Origin: Oculatella sp. LEGE 06141
GTDB lineage: Bacteria; Cyanobacteriota; Cyanobacteriia; Elainellales; Elainellaceae
DNA: 64,000 bases
Assembly (NCBI RefSeq): GCF_015207605.1
Contig: NZ_JADEWO010000008.1
Span: 62,001 to 126,000 of the forward strand
Direction of reading: 5' to 3'
The notes beneath the pieces were generated by a model. The model worked only from the letters and a program-made list of their open reading frames with translations. It had not been told where the DNA came from and searched no databases. A program made the translations under genes and the position numbers. Each line of letters opens with the position of its first letter. Within the stretch, counting starts at the first letter, position 1. This document shows positions 28,457-35,873 of the stretch, in pieces.

Positions 28457-31400
28457 TTACCGACTCAACGGAGACTGTTGCGCCAGCCTCGCCTGAACGT
28501 CCTCTGGAGAGAGATTCTCAATTTCCCGCAACAGTTGATCCAGGCGATCATCCCCACTCGCCAGGGTTTGCTCCGCAATCACCCTGGCGAGTCCGGTTAC
28601 GGTCGGCGCTTCAAACAAGATGCTCTTGAGGGGCAATTCCACCTGAAACTGCTCTCGCAGGCGCGAGATCACTTGAACGGCCAGCAGGGAATGTCCCCCC
28701 AATTCAAAGAAGTTGTCGTGAATGCCAATGGGTTCAATGCCTAACAGCATTTGCCAAATGGCGGCGATCGCTTTCTCCACATCTGTAGTGGGAGCCACAT
28801 AGGGAGTGGCGATCGCGGGGCGAACATGGGATGCCGTTGGTCTCCACTGTTGCCATACCGTCGATTCGGCTAGCAGCGACGGCTGGGCTTCCTGCTCCAG
28901 CCGCGCCTGTAATGATGCCGTCGAGACGATGACCTGTCCCGCTCCCGGCATTGTGAGAACCTGCTGAATCGCCTCCCAAACTTCAGTCGGAGTCATGGCG
29001 AGATCACTCACGAACGGTCGCTCCATTGGCGAAAGCTCTGCCTCCCACTCGGAGTGCCACGCCTGCCGATTGACGCTAAACCAGGGGGTAGAATGGGTGC
29101 GGCTGCGTTGACTGACGACGGCATCCAGACATGTGTAACTCGCCGTATACGCTGCCAGCCCCAGTCCTCCCAGTACGCAGGCAAGCGACGACTGCACCAG
29201 GTAGAAATCGAGTGATTTGCCCTGCAAGGTACTCTCTATCACCAGGAGTCCCTGCATACGCGATCGCAACTCTGACGCACTATTCGTCACGTTCAGTTCT
29301 TGAATGGAACGGGCACTCTGGGCAGCATTAATCGCGGGCGTATAAATCACTCCATGTACGGTTCCAAAGTGCTGATCAATTTGGCCGATCGCCCGCTGCA
29401 TCTGGTCTGCATGAGTTACGTCCGCCTCAAATATTAGGAGTTGTGCCCCGGCTGTTTCCAGGGTTTGAATCTGACGAATGCGACGACTTACCCGGTCGTC
29501 ATCGGAATGGGAGGTCAGCCATTGCTCCCACAGGTGGCGTTCGGGAAGTCCACTTTGCCCCACCAGGGCAACCTTTGCCTGCCAGGTTTCAATGAGTAAT
29601 TGAGCGATCGCAAACCCCAATCCATTGATCAAATCCCCTGCAATCAGGTAAATGCCCCCCTGGCGCAGGCGCGACGAACCCGGTTCTGCTGGCAATGGCA
29701 TTGACTCAAAGGTTTGCTCCCAGCGATGACGGCCCCGATGGGCAATAGTCGCTTCAGGCGAGGATACGAGCAATTCGGCAAGGAGCGACTGGATCACGGG
29801 ATGATCGGGAGAAAGCTCAGTCTGCGGTAGGTCGAGATCCAGGTTGCGGCAGGTGAGATGGGGATACTCCTGGGGAATAACTTTGCAGGCTCCCAGAACA
29901 GCAGCACGATCTGGAGCCGAATCTTCTGTACCTAAAACATCATGCAGATGATGAGTGAGCACATCCAGGTACAGCGTCGCCGTTCCCAGTTGGTTGGCGA
30001 TCGCCTGTGTCAGGTAAATCAAACCATAGAAATCCCTCAGTTCTTCTAAGCCAGCGGTTTCAGGCGCAACTAAACTCCAGCTATACACTACCCGTTGCGG
30101 GGTTGAATGCCGAATTCGTACCGTTTGCAGTAATGTTTCGTAGTCTTCAGGCTGATCAGGATTGAGGGTGTAGTGGCGATCGTTCAATCGTGCGAATTCC
30201 GTTGCCGGAGTTACTGTGATTACTGTTTGTCCGGCCTGCTCTAATTGCTGAGCGACGTGATTCGCCAATCCGTTTGCATCAGCAAATATCAGCCAACAGG
30301 ATGGTTCTATAAATGCTGAACGTCGGTTTAGTGCTGGTAGACGCTTCCACGATGCTTGATAGAACCAATCATTGACCGCAGACTTCCGGCTAAGTGAATC
30401 AGCGATTCTAGAGGATGATTGAATCGGCTCAATCCAATAGCGCTGTCGCTCAAAGGGATAGGTGGGCAACGGCACCCGCTGCCGCCGCTCATGGGCATAG
30501 AAGCCTGACCAGTCGATCTCCACTCCCTCCAACCATAAGCGTCCCAGGCTTTGCAGCAACAAAGCAATGTCGGATTCCTGCTGCTGCGGATGGCGCAGCG
30601 AGGCGAGCACCAGTTGCTCTGCTGTTGCCTGCTGCTTTGCCAGAGTCGTCAGCGTTCGTCCAGGGCCGACTTCTAATAGAATCTGGCTAGAGTCCTGCAC
30701 CAGTTCTTTGAGGCATGAGGCAAACTGCACTGTCTGGCGTAACTGCTCTCCCCAGTAGTGGGGGTCAGTAGCCTGTGCTGCCGTCAGCCAGGTGCCCGTC
30801 ACATTCGAGAGAACGGGAATCTGCGGTGGATGCAGTCTCACCTGCTCAACCGCTGCAATCAACGGCTCAACCGCTGGTGCCATCAAGGCAGAGTGAAAGC
30901 CGTGGGAGGTATGCAACAGTCGCGTTTCCACACCTTTGGCAGCCAGTTCAGTAGAGAGAGAGGCGATCGCTCCCTGGCTTCCGGAGACAACCGAGAGCGA
31001 AGGCGCATTACTGACCGCCAGGGTGATGTCTGAACCGAGCCAGGGCTGCAACTGTGCCGCGGATAGCGGCACGGAGAGCATCGCTCCGGTGGGACACTGC
31101 TGCATCAACTCTGCCCGCCGCACCACCAGGGTTAACGCATCTTCCAGGCAGAACACACCGGCCAAACATGCTGCCACCAGTTCACCAATGCTGTGACCGA
31201 GCAAGGCAGCGGGCTGAATGCCCCAACTCATCCACAGATGCGCCAGAGCGTACTCAACCACAAACAGCGCCGGTTGGGCATAGCGGGTTTGATTGAGCCG
31301 TTCACAGTCATGCGTTGCAGCGGTGGGAAAGAGAATCTCGCGCAGGTCAACGGCCAACACAGGCCGCAGTAATTGACAGCACGTTTCGACCACGGCTCGA

Positions 31401-33070
31401 AACGTAGGTTCTGTCTCATACAGCTCCTTTGCCATGCCGGGATACTGTGACCCCTGACCGGGGAACAGAAAGGCGATCGCCCGATGCGCTCCGGTGGTCT
31501 GTCCAGATAGGAGGCGTTGTGGGTCAGAGGATGCCAGCAGCGAACTCGCATCATGGGGCTGACAGACCACCATCCGCCGATGAGCAAAGGCTTGACGACC
31601 AACTTGCAGCGTATAGGCGATATCGGCCAGATGAGGATGAGGTGAGTGCTGGAGAAGGGTGGCTAAGTTAGCGGTTGCGGTATCTAGAGCCGTCTTTGTT
31701 TTGGCAGAGAGCAGTAGCAGTTGCCAGGGACGAGCGGGCTGCGGGGGTTCACCAGTAGGTGCTTCTTCGAGAACCACATGGGCATTGGTGCCGCCAATGC
31801 CGAAGGAACTGACTCCAGCTCGACGGGGAATGCCGTTGGATGGCCAGTCTGTGAGTTGAGTATTGACGTAGAAGGGACTGTTGGCGAAGTCGATATGGGG
31901 ATTGGGTTGCTCGAAATGCAGGCTGGGTGGAATCTTTCGGTGTTTGAGTGACAGGAGCGTTTTGATCAATCCTGTTACTCCAGCCGCCGTATTCAGATGT
32001 CCTACATTGGTTTTGACCGAACCAATGGCGCAGACGTTCTTCTGATTTGTACTCGTCCGAAAAACATGGTTTAGCGCTTTAATTTCAATGGGATCGCCCA
32101 ATTCTGTCCCGGTGCCATGAGCTTCAATGTAGCGAATCGTTTCGGGGGCAATGTTGGCGATCGCCAAAGCTTCAGCCACCACTTCGGCCTGCCCTTCTAC
32201 ACTGGGCGCGGTGTATCCCACTTTCCCAGCCCCATCATTATTAATAGCCGATCCTTTGATCACACCATAGATATGATCTCCGTCGGTAAGGGCTTCATCA
32301 AGCCGCTTCAGCACCACCAGCCCCATGCCACTCCCAAACACGGTTCCTTGAGCCTGGGCATCAAAGGCGCGGCAGGTGCCAGTGGGTGAGGCAATGCTGC
32401 CCTCGTGATGCAGGTACCCTTCCCGACGGAGATTTTGAATGGAAATTCCTCCAGCGATCGCCATGTCGCACTGATACCCCAGCAGGCTGCGGCAGGCCAG
32501 ATGCACGGCTACGAGAGAAGTGGAGCAAGCCGTTCCAATGCTGAAACTGGGACCCTTTAAGTTCAGTAAGTACGAAATTCGGGTGGCAAGGTAGTCTTTG
32601 TCATTACTGATCAGGGTTTCCAACGCCTGAGATTGCAGCAACTCGGCGTGAGAACTCAGATGTTGCAACAAATAGTGACTGATATTAGCCCCGACAAATA
32701 CTCCCGTTAGTTCGGTAAGGGAAGAAGGGGGATAACCCGCATTCTCTAGTGCTGTCCAGGCACACTCCAACAGTAATCGGTGCTGGGGGTCCATTAACTC
32801 CGCTTCTTTGGGCGTGAAGCCAAAGAATTTGGCATCAAAGGTATCCACATCCGATAACAAAGCCCCTGCTTTAACATAATTTGGGTGCTGAATTAAGGTT
32901 TCATCGACTCCAGCAGCACTCAGTTCCTCGTCAGTCAGAAAAGAAATGGACTCTTGACTGTTGCAAAGGTTTTGCCAAAACTGCGAAACACTATCTGCCC
33001 CTGGAAAACGACCTGCAAGTCCGATGACGGCGATCGCCTCAGGAGAATAGCTCACATCTGAATTAATCAT
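28457..33070 (-). CDS. Type I polyketide synthase, first extension module, KS-AT-degenerate KR-ACP
   Basis: 1537 residues; the start ATG (33068-33070) overlaps the end of the FAAL gene by 8 bp, implying translational coupling. KS: Cys in TACSTSLVAVH (about 178), EAHGTGTELGDP, NVGHLN. AT: GHSIGELVAA (about 625) with HGFH, malonyl-like, and nearly identical in DNA to the AT of the PKS at 13935-18554. The KR-like domain (about 1138-1300) has the same three losses as its sister: loop AGDLINGLG, Lys to Arg (SRMQG), Asn to Tyr (YTASY), so a 3-oxoacyl chain is expected. ACP: ELGGHSLLAVQ (about 1455). The C-terminus (LLREIENLSPEDVQ) matches the tail of the other PKS that passes its chain to an NRPS. 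Role: first malonyl extension of the activated fatty acid before transfer to the Ser module. Confidence 0.95.
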   Translation of the reverse strand: MINSDVSYSPEAIAVIGLAGRFPGADSVSQFWQNLCNSQESISFLTDEELSAAGVDETLIQHPNYVKAGALLSDVDTFDAKFFGFTPKEAELMDPQHRLLLECAWTALENAGYPPSSLTELTGVFVGANISHYLLQHLSSHAELLQSQALETLISNDKDYLATRISYLLNLKGPSFSIGTACSTSLVAVHLACRSLLGYQCDMAIAGGISIQNLRREGYLHHEGSIASPTGTCRAFDAQAQGTVFGSGMGLVVLKRLDEALTDGDHIYGVIKGSAINNDGAGKVGYTAPSVEGQAEVVAEALAIANIAPETIRYIEAHGTGTELGDPIEIKALNHVFRTSTNQKNVCAIGSVKTNVGHLNTAAGVTGLIKTLLSLKHRKIPPSLHFEQPNPHIDFANSPFYVNTQLTDWPSNGIPRRAGVSSFGIGGTNAHVVLEEAPTGEPPQPARPWQLLLLSAKTKTALDTATANLATLLQHSPHPHLADIAYTLQVGRQAFAHRRMVVCQPHDASSLLASSDPQRLLSGQTTGAHRAIAFLFPGQGSQYPGMAKELYETEPTFRAVVETCCQLLRPVLAVDLREILFPTAATHDCERLNQTRYAQPALFVVEYALAHLWMSWGIQPAALLGHSIGELVAACLAGVFCLEDALTLVVRRAELMQQCPTGAMLSVPLSAAQLQPWLGSDITLAVSNAPSLSVVSGSQGAIASLSTELAAKGVETRLLHTSHGFHSALMAPAVEPLIAAVEQVRLHPPQIPVLSNVTGTWLTAAQATDPHYWGEQLRQTVQFASCLKELVQDSSQILLEVGPGRTLTTLAKQQATAEQLVLASLRHPQQQESDIALLLQSLGRLWLEGVEIDWSGFYAHERRQRVPLPTYPFERQRYWIEPIQSSSRIADSLSRKSAVNDWFYQASWKRLPALNRRSAFIEPSCWLIFADANGLANHVAQQLEQAGQTVITVTPATEFARLNDRHYTLNPDQPEDYETLLQTVRIRHSTPQRVVYSWSLVAPETAGLEELRDFYGLIYLTQAIANQLGTATLYLDVLTHHLHDVLGTEDSAPDRAAVLGACKVIPQEYPHLTCRNLDLDLPQTELSPDHPVIQSLLAELLVSSPEATIAHRGRHRWEQTFESMPLPAEPGSSRLRQGGIYLIAGDLINGLGFAIAQLLIETWQAKVALVGQSGLPERHLWEQWLTSHSDDDRVSRRIRQIQTLETAGAQLLIFEADVTHADQMQRAIGQIDQHFGTVHGVIYTPAINAAQSARSIQELNVTNSASELRSRMQGLLVIESTLQGKSLDFYLVQSSLACVLGGLGLAAYTASYTCLDAVVSQRSRTHSTPWFSVNRQAWHSEWEAELSPMERPFVSDLAMTPTEVWEAIQQVLTMPGAGQVIVSTASLQARLEQEAQPSLLAESTVWQQWRPTASHVRPAIATPYVAPTTDVEKAIAAIWQMLLGIEPIGIHDNFFELGGHSLLAVQVISRLREQFQVELPLKSILFEAPTVTGLARVIAEQTLASGDDRLDQLLREIENLSPEDVQARLAQQSPLSR
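30426..31930 (-). repeat. 1.5-kb near-identical tract, copy B (end of KS to post-AT linker)
   Basis: Partner of 15904-17408. Same orientation and same place in the PKS module; see that entry for the comparison. Confidence 0.93.
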
Positions 33071-35195
33071 GACGGGTTCTTCTATGTTTTAATGCACGCT
33101 GCTCAGCGGCGATCGCACGTTGCTGTTGCTTAGCACGGTCGCGTATTTGTGAAAGGTGTATGCGTTCGTCTAACGGGGCATTGATATGCCGAGCCAATGC
33201 TTCAATGGTGGGATATTCAAAGGGATCAATGGCCGTAAAGTCTCGCTGAAATAGGGTACTTAAAGCAGCACCCACCTGAGCAGCTAGCAGTGAGTTTCCT
33301 CCAAGTTCAAAAAAGCTATCATAAATACCAATCTGGTCTACCTTGAGTAAATCCTGCCAAAGAGTGACCAGGGTTTGCTCAGTTGCGTTTCTGGGACTGG
33401 TATAGGGCGTGGAGAGAGGAGGGCGCGATCGCCGTTCTGAAGCGGCCCAAATGCGACTGGCAACAACGGGCAATTCTTGGGCTAAATAGCTGGTGCGACA
33501 AGCGCGCCGCTGGATCTTACCACTTGATGTTTTAAGAATACTGGCGGGCTTTAAAAGTACAATTTCATAGATATCAATTTCGTGTTCAAGAGCGATGGCT
33601 TGGCGAATTGCATTGAATACAGCATCAGTATCTAGATGCCGCAGATGGCTCCGTTCCACCTCCTGAAGAATGATGACCCTTTCTTCATTACCCATCTCTA
33701 ATGAAAACGCCGCTCCACAGCCTCGGCACAGGGATGGATGGCTGCATTCAACGGTGAATTCAATATCCTGAGGGTAGTGATTGCGCCCTCGCACAATGAT
33801 CAAATCTTTGAGCCGCCCCGTGATGAATAATTCGCCATCTCGCATAAACCCCAGGTCTCCAGTTCGCAAGAAGGGGCCTTCCTGAGTTGGGGCAATATAC
33901 GCCTGAAACATAGTATTGGTTTGGTCAGGTCGTTGCCAGTAGCCCTGCGCGACGCTGGGACTCGACACCCAAACTTCTCCCACTTGATCAGATGCACACT
34001 GCATGTAGCTTTCAGGGTTGACAATTGCAACTTGAGTGTCTAAGTGAGCATGACCACAACCGACTAAGCAGCGAGTGTTTGCATCAGATTCACCACCTTC
34101 AATGACCTGATGCTGTTCTAAGGCATCTGCTTGCACAGCGCAGTAAATTGGCTCTTGCCCGACCGTTCCACCGGAGATCATCAGAGTTGTTTCTGCCATG
34201 CCATAGCACGGATAAAAGAAGCGCGATTGAAAGCCATAGGGTTTGAAGGTGGCTGTAAATTCCTCAAGTGTTTGCTTGCGAATCGGTTCTGCCCCAGTGT
34301 ACGCTTGCTGCCAACTGCTCAGATCAAGGTTGGCTCGCTCCTCGGGCGTTGTTTTATGAACACATAGTTCATAGCTGAAATTGGGACCACCACAATGAGT
34401 TGCCCGGTAGTGAGAAATGGCCTGTAGCCATCGAATCGGGCGCTGGGTAAATGCAACAGAGGGCATCAAGACTCCCAAAAACCCTGTATACAGGGGCTGG
34501 AGAATACCGTCTAGCAATCCCATATCGTGAAAGCTCGGCAACCATGAAACTGACACACTGTCGGGAGTGAGTTCAGACAGGTGGCGAATATAGTTCAAGT
34601 TGTGCAAGATATTGCTGTGACTCACCATTACACCCTTTGGATCACCCGTTGATCCAGAGGTGTACTGCAAAAATGCCAGTGTGTCTGGGGTCAACGATAG
34701 GTTTCGCCACTCTGATGCCCGGTCAGCCGCGATCGCTGTTGTATCAAGACATGGTAGATCAGAGAGATGCAAGACCTCGAAACAGGCTTGAATATCTGCA
34801 AGGAGTGTCGTAGTTGTGAGTGCGATCGCCGCTTGCGAGTCTGCCACGATATGCTGCAACCGCATCATTTTTGAATTGCGCTTTAACTGGGGAGGATACG
34901 CTGGAACAGCGACGATTCCAGCATATAAGCAGCCTAGAAATGCAGTGATAAATTCCAGTCCGGGTGGATATAGCAAGAGTGCCCGTGTCCCCGGAGCATA
35001 CTGGTGTTGTAGGTGAGCCGCGATCGCTCGACTACGCCAATCAAGAGATTGATAGGTCAGGCGATCGCTTTCTACCTCTCCATCTTGCAGAAACAGAAAA
35101 GCGACCTGATCAGGAGACTGATTTATTCTAAGCTGCATCAAATCAACAACGGTGTCATTCAACTGCCGTTGCGTCTTCGAATTATGGAAATGCAA
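33063..35195 (-). CDS. Fatty acyl-AMP ligase (FAAL) with C-terminal acyl carrier domain
   Basis: About 710 residues. The ANL fold shows YTSGSTGDPKGVMVSH (about 180), the FAAL-typical SWLPSFHDMGLLDG, YGMAETTLMISGG and RTGDLGFMRDGELFITGR. It ends in a carrier domain with Ser in ELGGNSLLAAQ (about 630) and a basic tail. FAALs activate free fatty acids as acyl-AMP and load them straight onto a carrier protein without CoA, so this is the starter of the line and gives the product its lipid tail. Start choice: no ATG exists before 35141. A TTG at 35195 has GAGG 8 bases upstream and is preferred; a TTG at 35222 and the ATG at 35141 remain possible. It is the first gene of the minus-strand operon, divergent from the siderophore receptor. 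Confidence 0.93.
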   Translation of the reverse strand: MHFHNSKTQRQLNDTVVDLMQLRINQSPDQVAFLFLQDGEVESDRLTYQSLDWRSRAIAAHLQHQYAPGTRALLLYPPGLEFITAFLGCLYAGIVAVPAYPPQLKRNSKMMRLQHIVADSQAAIALTTTTLLADIQACFEVLHLSDLPCLDTTAIAADRASEWRNLSLTPDTLAFLQYTSGSTGDPKGVMVSHSNILHNLNYIRHLSELTPDSVSVSWLPSFHDMGLLDGILQPLYTGFLGVLMPSVAFTQRPIRWLQAISHYRATHCGGPNFSYELCVHKTTPEERANLDLSSWQQAYTGAEPIRKQTLEEFTATFKPYGFQSRFFYPCYGMAETTLMISGGTVGQEPIYCAVQADALEQHQVIEGGESDANTRCLVGCGHAHLDTQVAIVNPESYMQCASDQVGEVWVSSPSVAQGYWQRPDQTNTMFQAYIAPTQEGPFLRTGDLGFMRDGELFITGRLKDLIIVRGRNHYPQDIEFTVECSHPSLCRGCGAAFSLEMGNEERVIILQEVERSHLRHLDTDAVFNAIRQAIALEHEIDIYEIVLLKPASILKTSSGKIQRRACRTSYLAQELPVVASRIWAASERRSRPPLSTPYTSPRNATEQTLVTLWQDLLKVDQIGIYDSFFELGGNSLLAAQVGAALSTLFQRDFTAIDPFEYPTIEALARHINAPLDERIHLSQIRDRAKQQQRAIAAEQRALKHRRTRHD

Positions 35196-35644
35196 AATTA
35201 AATCCTCAACCTTAAGACTCAATCCCTTTGCTTGGCTAAGGGATAGTGTTTAAACGCTCTGCGGCGGCTTGCCCCTCACGCGGCATCTCACTGAAACGGC
35301 AGGGAGACACATTGAAATGTAACGACTGCCCAATGCTGAGTAGAACGAGTTTCGGCTCGCAAACCGAGTGTGATGGTGATCGAAATTCAAACAAGACTCA
35401 GGCTAACAGTAATAGGAATAGATTGCAATAGCTAAAATCCAAATCATGTCAAAACTCATCTATATCGCCATCAGTTGCAACCTGGATGCTATGAATTTGA
35501 CAGTGGACAAGAATGAGGCTGTATATATCGTTACCCCGCCTGTTGTATCTTTAGCGATTAGAGAAATCAACTGGCAAACCCTGTAAAGCCTTATCCTGCA
35601 ATCGTTTCCAACTCTTGCGGACTGATTTTACTTTCTATGACAAA

Positions 35645-35670
35645 GAACTTTTTATGACCAGAGAAAGTTC
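35645..35670. promoter_or_regulatory. Inverted repeat in the divergent region, possible operator
   Basis: GAACTTT at 35645-35651 and AAAGTTC at 35664-35670 are perfect 7-bp inverted arms separated by 12 bp. The spacing places the arms 19 bp apart, close to two helical turns, which suits a dimeric regulator. The position between two divergent operons fits an operator, but there is no direct evidence. Confidence 0.3.
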
Positions 35671-35862
35671 AAAGCCGTCACGCTTGGATTCTCAATAGAG
35701 AACCTTAACTAGGAATAAGTGGCAATAAGATGTTCATATATCGTGAATTTTTTGATTCCTTAATGAGAAAGATTGCAATTGGTAGTAATCTGGTTCTGTC
35801 TCCACTTTGTTACAGAACTAAGTAAGCAGAGTAGACCTGCCGTTGAATCTAGCAATTGACGT

Positions 35863-35868
35863 GAGGAG
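35863..35868 (+). promoter_or_regulatory. Ribosome binding site fixing a TTG start for the receptor gene
   Basis: GAGGAG lies 5 bases before the TTG at 35874. The next residues form a signal peptide (KSSSRFWLVWMVAIAS), so TTG is very probably the true start. Confidence 0.75.
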
Positions 35869-35873
35869 TCATT

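Larger units (their letters stand above)
35196..35873. promoter_or_regulatory. Divergent control region between the PKS/NRPS operon and the siderophore-uptake genes
   Basis: About 0.68 kb, AT-richer than its flanks, with no convincing coding frame. It must carry promoters for both transcription units. I see one clear inverted repeat (35645-35670). A stretch near 35762-35776 (TGAGAAAGATTGCAA) matches about 9 of 14 positions of a 7-1-7 Fur half-site pattern, which is too weak to call a Fur box. No terminator or riboswitch is evident. Confidence 0.6.

Noticed and set aside
33063-35195. Reading the first gene as an ordinary long-chain acyl-CoA synthetase
   Set aside because: The SWLPSFHDMGLLDG region, the fused carrier domain and the place at the head of a PKS line fit a FAAL.
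1-35195. Classical siderophore chemistry (catechol, hydroxamate, or TauD-like aspartyl beta-hydroxylase)
   Set aside because: I looked for such enzymes or domains in this cluster and saw none; they could only lie outside the window.
35246-35431. 61-codon frame in the divergent region
   Set aside because: No binding site, no conserved features, composition of non-coding DNA.
35762-35776. Fur box upstream of the receptor
   Set aside because: Only about 9 of 14 positions fit a 7-1-7 pattern, too weak to list as a site.
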